Below are positions 7,649 to 15,514 of a stretch of DNA of 20,801 bases, piece by piece. Origin of the DNA: Candidatus Zixiibacteriota bacterium. GTDB taxonomy: Bacteria > Zixibacteria > MSB-5A5 > GN15 > FEB-12. Under the pieces are notes generated by a model. That model made no database searches, had not been told where the DNA came from, and worked only from the letters and a program-made list of their open reading frames with translations. The DNA is taken from the NCBI GenBank assembly GCA_003641415.1, contig QNAG01000013.1:1-20801 (forward strand), read 5' to 3'. Positions within the stretch are counted from its first letter, which is position 1; every line of letters starts with the position of its first letter. Position numbers and translations under genes: made by a program.

Positions 7649-10600
7649 TGAAGCTTTCTGAAATATCAGTAAAACGTCCAGTCTTCGCTACCATGATGAT
7701 CAGTACCTTGTTGGTACTGGGGATATTTTCTTATTTTGAACTGTCGGTTAATCTTTTCCCTGATGTCGATTTTCCAATCACCATAGTACAAACGGTCTAT
7801 CCGGGAGCAGCAGCAGAAACCATTGAAACGGAAGTGTCAAAAAAGATTGAGGATGCTGTCAACGAAATATCCGGCATTCGGCATATTACTTCACGTTCTC
7901 AGGAGGGTTTTTCGCTGGTAGTCATTGAGTTCGAATTGTACAAGGGTGGATTTGAGTGCACTCAGGAAGTGCGCGAGAAAGTAGCAGGTATTCGAGTAAA
8001 TCTGCCGGATGATATCGAAGAACCTCTTGTTCAGAATTTTGATCCGGACGCTCAGCCGATTATATCTCTTGCGATATCAGGGGAACGTCCGGTGCGTGAG
8101 GTAACGGAGATAGCTAAAAACGTTATCAAAAAACGACTGGAAACAGTGCAGGGTGTTGGAAACATTGATCTGATTGGCGGGCAGGATAGGGAGATTCTGG
8201 TAGCATTGGATCCGGAAAAGATGGAATCGTTTGGTGTAAGTATTCACGACATTACTACAGCGATATCGGCTGCCAACCTGGAGATACCTGGTGGAAGAGT
8301 GGATGAATCGTCACGTGAGTACACATTACGAATGGCGGGTCGTCTGGAGCGCGTACGCGATTTTGATAATATCATCGTCAAGAACAAGAAAGGGATACCG
8401 GTATACCTCAAGAACCTGGCTACTGTTTCTGATACAGTCGCCGAACAGCGATCATTTTCCAGCTACAATATGAATCCCGCTGTATCGCTTACGGTAACAA
8501 AGCAATCAGGCGCCAACACTGTTGACATGGCTCGAAAAGTGAGAGCTGTGATTGGAACCCTTGAGGAAGAATTGCCAAGTGATATTTCCATAGAGATAGT
8601 CCAGGACTATTCTACTTTCATTGAAGATTCCATTCACGAAATCCTTTTCAACATACAGCTTGGAACAATTCTCGCCATTTTAGTGATATTCTTGTTTCTC
8701 TTGAATTACCGCCCGACTATTATTGCTGGTCTTTCCATCCCGATTTCGCTCGTTGCCACTTTCACAATCATGAATTCTCTTGGCTTTACAATCAATATGA
8801 TGACTCTTATGGGCTTGTCATTGTCAGTGGGTATTCTTGTCGATGATGCTATTGTGGTCATGGAGAACATCTATCGACACATTGATATGGGCAAACCACC
8901 GATGAAGGCTGCTATTGAAGGTACTAAAGAGATTGGATTAGCAGTTTCAGCGACAACGTTTTCGATTGTTGTTGTGTTCCTGCCTGTGGCGTACATGGAG
9001 GGGATGGTCGGTCAATTTTTCTTCGAATTTGGTATAACGGTGGCCTTTGCTGTTTTAATCTCACTTTTTGTGGCATTCTCTTTAACACCTATGTTATCCT
9101 CGCGATGGCTGCACAAGTTGAACTCGGAGACAGAAAAAGCGTCTGACCCCGGACTTTTTCTGCGTTTGTGGTATACTTTACGTAATATTCTTTCTTTCTG
9201 GAACAGGACATTTGATAGTATTAAACCAAAATATGAGCGCCTTCTGGCTGCCTCTTTGCGAAAGCGGTGGGTAGTTATCCTTGCAGCTTTAGGTTCTGTT
9301 GCCCTGGCGGGTTTTATGACCCGCTTTGTTGGAGCTGAATTCATGGCCAGTTCCGATCAGAACCAGCTTATAGTATCTATGGTCACACCGCCCGGCACAA
9401 ACCTTGATGAGACGGTAAAACGTTTCCATGAAGCTGAAACCCGAGTTCGGAATCTAAAAGAAGTGGAAAATACATTTATAACTATTGGTGTAGGCAATAA
9501 TCCGGTGACTGATGGGTCTTTGTTAGTTAAGCTTATTGATCGCAGTGAGCGCGAGATAACGGCTCGACAACTGGTTGATTCAGTGCGAATACTGCTGGCT
9601 GAAATCCCCGGGGCACGTATTGCTGTAGCTGATCAGAAAGGCGAAGGCGGCGGTGAGAAACCCGTTGAATTGTCAATTCGTGGCAGCGACTTACAAGAAC
9701 TTACACGTCTGGCTCACGCGGTACAAAAAATCATCAGGGAAACACCCGGAACAGCCGATGTTGACAATACAATGGAAGAGGGTAAACCGGAGATTCATGT
9801 TAATGTTGACCGTCGCATAGCTGATGATCTTGGGCTCAATCTTTACCAGATACCTGCGACTGTTCGTACTCTTGTTGAAGGTGAAGTTGTTTCAACATTC
9901 AAGGAGGACAGCGAGGAGTATGATGTACGAGTAAAACTTGACAAGAAGTATCGTTCATCAATGAGCGATATAGAACGTATTCTTGTAAAGAGTGACAAGG
10001 AGCTACCGGGTGGGAAAAAGCCCCTCATTCCCTTAGGAAGAGTTGCCAATCTGGAGAAAACCACTTCAATTGGGCAGTACAACCGCTATGACCGACAACG
10101 AGAAGTGAGGGTCAATGCCAATATCGCCAGTTGGGCTTTTGTTGGTACTATCACGAGACAAGTTATGGAGAATGTAAAGCAAATGAATCTTTCCCCCGGC
10201 TATGTGATTGAGCCTGTAGGAGAAGCTGAGTTAATGGAGGAATCATTTTCGAGTATCTTCAAAGCCCTCATTTTATCCATTATCTTTATTTACTTGTTGC
10301 TGGCATCTCAATACGAGTCTTTCTTTGATCCATTCTCAATTATGATTTCTTTACCCCTTTCTCTGGTGGGAGCGATATTGGGGCTAGTTGGTTCATCATT
10401 CTCTATTGTGTCTCTGATAGGTATTGTGCTATTAATGGGGCTGGTTACGAAAAATGCTATTCTTCTGATTGATTTTGTGAAGCAAGAGCGAGCTAAGGGT
10501 GTTTCAAGGAATGATGCCATACTGAGTGCTGGTCCAATAAGGCTGCGACCCATTTTAATGACTGCTTTGGCTACAGTTTTCGGTATGCTTCCGCTGGCTT

Positions 10601-10794
10601 TGGGTATTGGCCCGGGGGCAGAGATGCGGGCGCCTATGGCCAGAGCGGTCATAGGTGGTATGATCTCATCAACACTGCTAACTCTGGTTGTGGTACCGGT
10701 AGTGTATACACTGATTGACGATTTCGTTGGGTTTTTCAGACGCAAGAAAGTTATATCAGCGTTGGGGAAGGAAGAAACAGTGGTTAGTGACTAA
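7648..10794 (+). CDS. RND multidrug efflux pump (AcrB/MdtB-type, HAE-1)
   Basis: 1048 aa, full length for the hydrophobe/amphiphile RND family, with the internal duplication of two halves. The N-terminal SVKRPVFATMMISTLLVLG leads into the first membrane helix. A large periplasmic porter loop follows, then a helix bundle, then the second half with the same plan. Proton-relay residues are present: D399 and D400 in TM4 (VGILVDDAIVVMENIYRH) and K935 in TM10 (LMGLVTKNAILLIDF), matching AcrB D407, D408 and K940. The conserved LRPILMTALATVFGMLPLAL near the C-terminus is the usual TM11 motif. The pump is driven by proton antiport and exports drugs or other amphiphiles from the periplasm or inner leaflet. 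Translation is probably coupled to the adaptor through the TAATG overlap. Substrates cannot be inferred. No clear intrinsic terminator follows. Confidence 0.95.
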   Translation: MKLSEISVKRPVFATMMISTLLVLGIFSYFELSVNLFPDVDFPITIVQTVYPGAAAETIETEVSKKIEDAVNEISGIRHITSRSQEGFSLVVIEFELYKGGFECTQEVREKVAGIRVNLPDDIEEPLVQNFDPDAQPIISLAISGERPVREVTEIAKNVIKKRLETVQGVGNIDLIGGQDREILVALDPEKMESFGVSIHDITTAISAANLEIPGGRVDESSREYTLRMAGRLERVRDFDNIIVKNKKGIPVYLKNLATVSDTVAEQRSFSSYNMNPAVSLTVTKQSGANTVDMARKVRAVIGTLEEELPSDISIEIVQDYSTFIEDSIHEILFNIQLGTILAILVIFLFLLNYRPTIIAGLSIPISLVATFTIMNSLGFTINMMTLMGLSLSVGILVDDAIVVMENIYRHIDMGKPPMKAAIEGTKEIGLAVSATTFSIVVVFLPVAYMEGMVGQFFFEFGITVAFAVLISLFVAFSLTPMLSSRWLHKLNSETEKASDPGLFLRLWYTLRNILSFWNRTFDSIKPKYERLLAASLRKRWVVILAALGSVALAGFMTRFVGAEFMASSDQNQLIVSMVTPPGTNLDETVKRFHEAETRVRNLKEVENTFITIGVGNNPVTDGSLLVKLIDRSEREITARQLVDSVRILLAEIPGARIAVADQKGEGGGEKPVELSIRGSDLQELTRLAHAVQKIIRETPGTADVDNTMEEGKPEIHVNVDRRIADDLGLNLYQIPATVRTLVEGEVVSTFKEDSEEYDVRVKLDKKYRSSMSDIERILVKSDKELPGGKKPLIPLGRVANLEKTTSIGQYNRYDRQREVRVNANIASWAFVGTITRQVMENVKQMNLSPGYVIEPVGEAELMEESFSSIFKALILSIIFIYLLLASQYESFFDPFSIMISLPLSLVGAILGLVGSSFSIVSLIGIVLLMGLVTKNAILLIDFVKQERAKGVSRNDAILSAGPIRLRPILMTALATVFGMLPLALGIGPGAEMRAPMARAVIGGMISSTLLTLVVVPVVYTLIDDFVGFFRRKKVISALGKEETVVSD

Positions 10795-11023
10795 GAATAT
10801 TGCTTTCAGTTCTTTGCCCGGTCACTCGAATCTCTTCCTGAACTTTGTTGCAAACAAAAGAAATGCTAAACAGTTTTGCTCAGTCCGGAGTCTGGAACAG
10901 GTATTAGAGTAACTGGACAGCATCGACTATCTCCGTACTGAAGCATATACAGTGGAAGGGAAAATGTTAATAGATGACCCATTTGAAATAGCTGTGCGCT
11001 CAGTGTGAAGATAATGTCTAAAG

Positions 11024-11971
11024 ATGCAATTATCAATGAGTACAGGAATAAACACAGATAATCCGCTCCCCCACAATGGGGATTCAACAATCGGAGAAGT
11101 AGCTTCCGGTCTCAGAGCAACCGCTGTTGGATCAGTCGTAAATATCATTCTTGTTGTTTTCAAATTATGGGCTGGAGTACTCAGCAATAGTCAGGCTTTG
11201 ATTGCGGATGGAATACATTCGTTATCTGACTTATTCAGTGATTTCGTGGTTATCATGGGCCTTAAATGGGGTCGCAAACATGAGGATGCTGATCACCCCT
11301 ATGGTCATGCCCGGATTGAAACCATCTCAAGTATGGTAGTCGGCATACTATTGGTTGCAATAGGATTTGGGATCGCATACAACGCTATTCAATCTATTTT
11401 CAACCACGAACCATCAACCACGAGCCTTTTTGCTGTTTATGTAGCCGCAATTAGTATTGTTATGAAAGAAGGCCTCTATTGGTATACAATCGTAGTGGGG
11501 CGTCGTCTTCGAAGTTTGGCTCTTATCGGCAATGCCTGGCATCATCGTTCCGATGCTCTTACATCGGTGGCTGTTTTGATTGGTGTAGGAGCTACTTACA
11601 TTAATCATGACTTCTATATGGTTGATTCGTATGCTGCCTTTTTTGTTACATTCTTTGTAGTTAAGGTGGGTGTTAGTCTGGTGTGGGCAGCGTTTCGGGA
11701 ATTATCAGATACTGCCCCCAACAAAGAAGTGCTGGAGCAATTATCTGCAACTGCAAGTGGAGTTAAGGGGGTACGTCAGGTGCACGATATGAAAGCACGC
11801 CATAGCGGTACGCAGATATTTGTTGAACTACACATAGTTGTTGATCCTGATCTTACAGTACGCGTCGGACATGAAATCTCCCGAAATGTGAAAGCCAGAT
11901 TGCTTGGTGAATTCGCTGATGTTACCCGGGTTATTATCCATGTTGACCCGGAACTAAAAAGCGAAGGATGA
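11024..11971 (+). CDS. Cation diffusion facilitator (CDF) metal transporter
   Basis: 315 aa. About 30 hydrophilic residues precede the first of six predicted membrane helices; the C-terminal part is the cytoplasmic dimerisation domain (about residues 230-312, with GVKGVRQVHDMKARHSGTQI and VELHIVVDPDL). The transport site is complete: H65 and D69 in TM2 (ADGIHSLSDLFSD) and H173 and D177 in TM5 (AWHHRSDALTS), equivalent to the DxxxD/HxxxD pairs of FieF/YiiP. The linker DADHPYGHARIETISS is also a family mark. CDF proteins export divalent metals (Zn, Fe, Co, Mn) by proton exchange; the H/D quartet is most often linked to Zn, but this is not decisive. An in-frame stop at 11012-11014 limits the start to 11024 or the ATG at 11036; neither has a clear ribosome site. 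It stands alone, separated from the efflux operon by 229 nt and convergent with tRNA-Sec. Confidence 0.9.
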   Translation: MQLSMSTGINTDNPLPHNGDSTIGEVASGLRATAVGSVVNIILVVFKLWAGVLSNSQALIADGIHSLSDLFSDFVVIMGLKWGRKHEDADHPYGHARIETISSMVVGILLVAIGFGIAYNAIQSIFNHEPSTTSLFAVYVAAISIVMKEGLYWYTIVVGRRLRSLALIGNAWHHRSDALTSVAVLIGVGATYINHDFYMVDSYAAFFVTFFVVKVGVSLVWAAFRELSDTAPNKEVLEQLSATASGVKGVRQVHDMKARHSGTQIFVELHIVVDPDLTVRVGHEISRNVKARLLGEFADVTRVIIHVDPELKSEG

Positions 11972-12004
11972 GGTGACAAGTTGAGTTTTCCATCAATAAT
12001 AAAG

Positions 12005-12098
12005 CGGAAGGGGTGGGAATCGAACCCACCGGGGACAACATGATTGCCCCCCACACGGCTTTGAAGGCCGGGACCGCCACCGGACGGCATCCACTTCC
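12005..12098 (-). tRNA. selC: tRNA-Sec (anticodon UCA)
   Basis: Read on the minus strand from 12098, this folds as a bacterial selenocysteine tRNA of 94 nt without an encoded CCA. The acceptor stem is 8 bp (GGAAGTGG with CCCCTTCC, one T:C mismatch at pair 6). The D stem is 6 bp (GCCGTC with GGCGGT) with a 4-nt loop, a Sec-specific feature. The anticodon loop CTTCAAA gives UCA, reading UGA. The extended variable arm has an 8-bp stem (GGGGGCAA with TTGTCCCC, one G:T). The T arm is GTGGG-TTCGATT-CCCAC and the discriminator is G, as required for tRNA-Sec. The anticodon stem has four clean pairs plus a C:T mismatch at the outer pair. No selA, selB or selD gene is in the window, and no selenoprotein was recognised. 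Confidence 0.93.
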
Positions 12099-12104
12099 GA
12101 TCAG

Positions 12105-12133
12105 AGTATACAATAAATTTCTATTATTCGCAA
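12105..12133 (-). promoter_or_regulatory. Promoter of tRNA-Sec
   Basis: On the minus strand TTGCGA (12133-12128; 4 of 6) is followed after 17 nt by TATACT (12110-12105; 5 of 6), ending 6 nt before the first base of the mature tRNA. The spacing and location are ideal for a stable-RNA promoter with an almost leaderless transcript. Confidence 0.7.
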
Positions 12134-12140
12134 TCATGGA

Positions 12141-12179
12141 TGAGATTCGTATCTGTTAGCGAAAAAACACTGAGATTCG
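12141..12179. repeat. Direct repeat of TGAGATTCG, 30-bp period
   Basis: TGAGATTCG occurs at 12141-12149 and again at 12171-12179. The starts are exactly 30 bp apart, close to three helical turns, so two proteins bound here would face the same side of the DNA. It lies between the divergent tRNA-Sec and uvrB promoters. Chance occurrence is possible. Confidence 0.35.
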
Positions 12180-12216
12180 ATCAAAGCGCTGATAAAATAT
12201 TTTCGCTAAGTGTTTT
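12156..12216. repeat. Two interlocked inverted repeats between divergent promoters
   Basis: TTAGCGAAAA (12156-12165) is perfectly complementary to TTTTCGCTAA (12200-12209). AAAACACT (12164-12171) is perfectly complementary to AGTGTTTT (12209-12216). The arms run in the order a-b-a'-b', so the two pairings are interlocked rather than nested. Between them is a smaller ATCA/TGAT pair and the palindrome AAAATATTTT (12194-12203). No T-run typical of an intrinsic terminator follows either pairing cleanly. A protein-binding region is the most likely reading. Confidence 0.45.
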
Positions 12217-12274
12217 AAGTATAAGCTTAAATAAATCGATAGTTTCCCTCTTCTATTACAGTTTATTAATAAAT

Positions 12275-12304
12275 TTAACAGTTGAGCGATTTCCTGTTTG
12301 TAAT
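12275..12304 (+). promoter_or_regulatory. Probable uvrB promoter
   Basis: TTAACA (12275-12280; 5 of 6) and TGTAAT (12299-12304; 5 of 6) are separated by 18 nt. Transcription would begin near 12311, giving a leader of about 54 nt to the preferred uvrB start at 12365 but only about 6 nt to the upstream in-frame ATG at 12317, which argues against the longer start. No LexA box of the E. coli or B. subtilis type was found here. Confidence 0.45.
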
Positions 12305-12364
12305 TGATCGACAGTTATGATTGCATATATTATCCCTTTAGGTGTCTATAAGGTAATGAAAATA

Positions 12365-14398
12365 ATGAGCAATCCAATTCCCAAGACAAAATCGTCTTCA
12401 GTCTTCGATCTGCAATCTACATACACCCCCAAAGGCGACCAGCCACAAGCCATTGAGGAGCTGTTAGCTGGACTGGAAGCTCACAGAAAACATCAGACAT
12501 TGCTGGGAGTTACCGGATCCGGGAAAACTTTCACTATGGCTAATGTTATTGCTCGTTGGGGTCGACCGACTCTGGTTATTTCCCATAATAAGACTCTGGC
12601 TGCTCAATTATTCGGAGAACTGAAAGCTTTTTTCCCTAACAACGCTGTTGAATTCTTTGTCAGTTACTACGATTACTACCAGCCAGAAGCCTACCTGCCG
12701 ACAACCGATACATTTATTGAAAAGGACACTCAGGTCAACGAAGATATCGACCGGTTGCGACTTCGGGCAACAGCCTCACTATTGGAGCGAGAGGATGTTA
12801 TTATTGTCTCTTCTGTTTCCTGTATTTATGGTCTCGGGTCACCAACCGAGTACAAGCGCCAGTTTTTGCTATTGAGAAAAGGTTATGAAATAGACCGTGA
12901 TGATGCCATCCGCAAGCTGATTGATATACACTATGTCCGTAATGATATTGATTTCACTCGTGGTCATTTTCGGGTTCGTGGTGATACTATCGAACTTATT
13001 CCGGCTTACCATGAGAAGGCTATACGCATTGAGTTTTTTGGTGATGAGGTTGAGCGTCTGACGGTGATTGATCCTCTGACTGGAGAAGTGCTCAAAGAGC
13101 TTGATAGAATTGCTGTGTATCCAGCTAAGCATTTTGTGACTTCACCTGAGCAACTTAAGGAAGCCATAGTCAGTATTCGGGAAGAGCTTGAAGAGCGCCT
13201 GATAGAGTTTCGTTCTCAGGGAAAATTATTGGAAGCCCAGCGTTTGGACATGCGCACAAAATACGACCTTGAGATGCTTCAAGAGGTAGGTTACTGTTCA
13301 GGAATTGAAAACTACTCTCGCCATTTGTCAGGACGCAAGCAGGGGGAGAGGCCATTCACCTTGATTGACTTTTTCCCTGACAGTTTTCTGACAATGATTG
13401 ACGAATCGCACCAGTCCATTCCGCAGGTGCGGGGGATGTTTGCAGGTGACAGAAGCCGCAAGGAAGTGCTGGTGGAACACGGATTCAGGCTGCCCTCGGC
13501 GCTGGATAACCGGCCACTCTTTTTCGATGAATTCGAGAATTTACTTCAAGAACGGATTTACGTCTCAGCTACACCTGCTGATTACGAACTTGAAAAGAGC
13601 GAAGGTGTAATTGTCGAGCAGGTAATCAGACCTACCGGCTTGCTTGATCCTGAAATCATTGTCAAGCCACTGGATACACAGGTAGACGACCTTCTTCAGC
13701 AAACCAAAGAATGCGCCTTGCGTGGAGAGCGAGTTTTAGTAACGACCCTTACTAAGCGTATGGCGGAGGATTTGACCGATTACATGAACCGCGCTGGACT
13801 GAGGGTGCGATACCTCCACAGCGAAATCAAGACTATTGACCGCACCAGTATCATACGTGACCTGCGATTGGCGGAGTTTGATGTCCTGGTGGGAGTAAAT
13901 CTGTTGCGCGAGGGACTTGATCTGCCCGAAGTGGCTCTGGTGGCGATTCTTGATGCTGACAAAGAGGGTTTTCTCCGTTCCGGTCGTTCGCTTATACAAA
14001 CTGTTGGCCGAGCAGCACGAAACAAAAATGGTATGGTCATTTTCTATGCAGATAAAATCACAAATTCAATGCGTAATGCTATTGATGAGACCAACCGTCG
14101 ACGAGAAAAGCAGATGGACTATAACAGGAAACACAACATTAATCCGGAGACAATCTTAAAGACCCGTGATGAAATACTCCGCTCCACCCAGTTTGCCGAC
14201 ACCAAAACGATTGAGGAAGAGAGTTTCGAAAAACCAAGCAGTTTCGCTCTTATGAGCATGGAAGACCAATTGGCGTTTATGCTTAAAGCCATGAAAAAAG
14301 CTGCCGACAATCTCGATTTTGAAACCGCTATGCTTATTCGGGACGAAATAAACAAGATGAAGTCAAATTTGAACAATGTGAAAAGGAAAAGAAAATAG
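12365..14398 (+). CDS. uvrB: UvrABC excinuclease subunit B
   Basis: 677 aa from the preferred start. UvrB is the damage-verification helicase of nucleotide excision repair: UvrA loads it on DNA, it opens the strand at the lesion, then recruits UvrC. Visible motifs: the N-terminal [14 protein letters not shown]; Walker A GVTGSGKT at 48-55; the beta-hairpin segment [15 protein letters not shown]; Walker B IDESHQS with D346-E347; SATPADYEL; helicase motifs V and VI in [14 protein letters not shown] and [12 protein letters not shown]; and a C-terminal UVR domain (about 635-672) that contacts UvrC. The open frame extends to an ATG at 12317, and ATGs also occur at 12356 and 12365. Alignment with UvrB proteins of about 660-680 aa, the leader length from the promoter, and AAGG 11 nt before 12365 favour 12365. 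The stop abuts the next gene's ATG with no gap. Confidence 0.97.
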   Translation: MSNPIPKTKSSSVFDLQSTYTPKGDQPQAIEELLAGLEAHRKHQTLLGVTGSGKTFTMANVIARWGRPTLVISHNKTLAAQLFGELKAFFPNNAVEFFVSYYDYYQPEAYLPTTDTFIEKDTQVNEDIDRLRLRATASLLEREDVIIVSSVSCIYGLGSPTEYKRQFLLLRKGYEIDRDDAIRKLIDIHYVRNDIDFTRGHFRVRGDTIELIPAYHEKAIRIEFFGDEVERLTVIDPLTGEVLKELDRIAVYPAKHFVTSPEQLKEAIVSIREELEERLIEFRSQGKLLEAQRLDMRTKYDLEMLQEVGYCSGIENYSRHLSGRKQGERPFTLIDFFPDSFLTMIDESHQSIPQVRGMFAGDRSRKEVLVEHGFRLPSALDNRPLFFDEFENLLQERIYVSATPADYELEKSEGVIVEQVIRPTGLLDPEIIVKPLDTQVDDLLQQTKECALRGERVLVTTLTKRMAEDLTDYMNRAGLRVRYLHSEIKTIDRTSIIRDLRLAEFDVLVGVNLLREGLDLPEVALVAILDADKEGFLRSGRSLIQTVGRAARNKNGMVIFYADKITNSMRNAIDETNRRREKQMDYNRKHNINPETILKTRDEILRSTQFADTKTIEEESFEKPSSFALMSMEDQLAFMLKAMKKAADNLDFETAMLIRDEINKMKSNLNNVKRKRK

Positions 14399-15430
14399 AT
14401 GAGAAGCTTTCTGGGCGTCCATTATTGGAATCGCTATACATTTGTTATTGTGGCTCTATTTTTGGTTTGTTTCCTAACATTTATCGGTTGCGAGGAAAAG
14501 GAAGTTTCCTATGTACGGGATTCCGATATCATTGAACGCTATATCTACGAAACGGAGGAAGGCCGCGACCTTTTTCGTACAGATAACCTCTTCCTTGAGG
14601 ACGAATATACTATTCCCTTTGACTCTGCCGTCTACAAGATGGTTGTAGATTCGATACAAAGAAGTATCGAGCTTGAACTTTTCGTCGATACCGCCAAGTA
14701 TGACAGCATTGGACGTTTCTGGTATCGGGCCACACATGAGTATTCCACTCCCACTTTGAATGGTCTGTATTGGGATGCTGAAGCAATTGTCGATGATCGC
14801 TTCTTTATTCGGACACTTCGTGTGACGGATTTAGATACCGCAGAAACAGCATATGAGCGACTTGTAACTCGCTATGGCTACTTTGTAAAAGTTGGCGATG
14901 ACAGTAAACCGTACCTTGGCTGGAAACTCTGGGGCTACAACGGTGGAGCGCCGGCATCGCCGGCGATGATGGAAGTCCGCTCGGAGGATGGCGTTGTATT
15001 CCGGGGAGATAATGTTGGTTATGAACAATTCCGGTATATGATTCACTGGGAGAGCATCACCACCGGTGAAACACGTGATTATCCCGGCTATAGCTATTAT
15101 ACCTATATGAGACCTGACCAATTGGGTGTAATAGAAGATGGTTTCAGATTATATCTTAATAGTTATGGAGTCCTTAATGTCTCATATTATGAAACGGTAT
15201 CAGCCGAAACCAATGAAGGCTTCCAGTTGCAGATGATGCACCGTTCGGATAGCTCTCATTATGTTGACACAGTGAAGACACCTAACAACAATAGTCGCAT
15301 TTGGAATCTTCTTTTTCTTCAGGAAACGGAACGATTTTTTATTCCTGGTGGTATGCCTCCTGATACAATGGGTACCAACTGGCATGGTTGGTGTGTGCCT
15401 TTCCGCGTCCCTCCCAGAGAACTCAATTAG
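14399..15430 (+). CDS. Probable lipoprotein of unknown function, in operon with uvrB
   Basis: 343 aa. The N-terminus has a hydrophobic stretch (residues 15-30) ending in TFIGC, with Cys31 as likely lipidation site; the -3 residue is Phe, so the lipobox is not perfect. Just after it comes an acidic Glu/Lys stretch and a tether-like region, then a beta-rich domain full of aromatic residues, with many Tyr and Trp (for example RFWYRATHEY and WKLWGYNGG). It ends in a Trp/Cys-containing segment, TNWHGWCVPFRVP. I do not recognise the family. Its ATG follows the uvrB stop directly and AAGGAAAAG at the end of uvrB can serve as ribosome site, so it is co-transcribed. A DNA-repair role is not implied for an exported protein; the linkage may only reflect shared transcription. 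Confidence 0.75.
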   Translation: MRSFLGVHYWNRYTFVIVALFLVCFLTFIGCEEKEVSYVRDSDIIERYIYETEEGRDLFRTDNLFLEDEYTIPFDSAVYKMVVDSIQRSIELELFVDTAKYDSIGRFWYRATHEYSTPTLNGLYWDAEAIVDDRFFIRTLRVTDLDTAETAYERLVTRYGYFVKVGDDSKPYLGWKLWGYNGGAPASPAMMEVRSEDGVVFRGDNVGYEQFRYMIHWESITTGETRDYPGYSYYTYMRPDQLGVIEDGFRLYLNSYGVLNVSYYETVSAETNEGFQLQMMHRSDSSHYVDTVKTPNNNSRIWNLLFLQETERFFIPGGMPPDTMGTNWHGWCVPFRVPPRELN

Positions 15431-15445
15431 TTACTCTACTTTTTG

Positions 15446-15475
15446 TTGAATTGTTACCACCATCAAGAGTATATT
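15446..15475 (+). promoter_or_regulatory. Probable promoter of the SPFH gene
   Basis: TTGAAT (15446-15451; 4 of 6) and TATATT (15470-15475; 5 of 6) with an 18-nt spacer lie in the gap after the lipoprotein gene. The predicted start of transcription is about 15482, leaving a leader of about 33 nt that contains the strong ribosome site of the next gene. An upstream in-frame ATG at 15443 would be excluded from this transcript. Confidence 0.5.
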
Positions 15476-15502
15476 AAGACAACTATAAACTTAACTGTAC
15501 AC

Positions 15503-15507
15503 GGAGG
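15503..15507 (+). promoter_or_regulatory. Ribosome binding site fixing the SPFH start at 15515
   Basis: GGAGG followed by 7 nt and ATG at 15515. The frame remains open upstream to an ATG at 15443, but that ATG has no ribosome site, and the 24 residues it would add precede a complete signal sequence. The downstream start is therefore clearly better. Confidence 0.75.
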
Positions 15508-15514
15508 TACTGGT

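Noticed and set aside
10964..11008. A 14-codon ORF (MLIDDPFEIAVRSV) with a fair ribosome site (GGAAGGG) before the CDF gene
   Set aside because: Too short to support from sequence alone, no resemblance to known leader peptides, and no attenuator-like hairpin pair follows it. The 229-nt gap otherwise shows no RNA gene, strong promoter or terminator.
11972..12004. Possible selenocysteine read-through of the CDF stop TGA
   Set aside because: The codons after the TGA run into the tRNA-Sec gene on the other strand and encode nothing resembling a CDF tail; the family ends at this point and no SECIS-like hairpin is seen.
12317..12364. N-terminal extension of UvrB from the upstream ATG at 12317
   Set aside because: The extra 16 residues are hydrophobic and unlike any UvrB N-terminus, the leader would be only about 6 nt, and no ribosome site precedes it.
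14945..14970. A perfect GC-rich inverted repeat (GCCGGC-atc-GCCGGC) inside the lipoprotein gene
   Set aside because: It encodes an ordinary Gly-Ala-Pro-Ala-Ser-Pro-Ala stretch in frame with the CDS and has no T-run; probably codon-driven coincidence.
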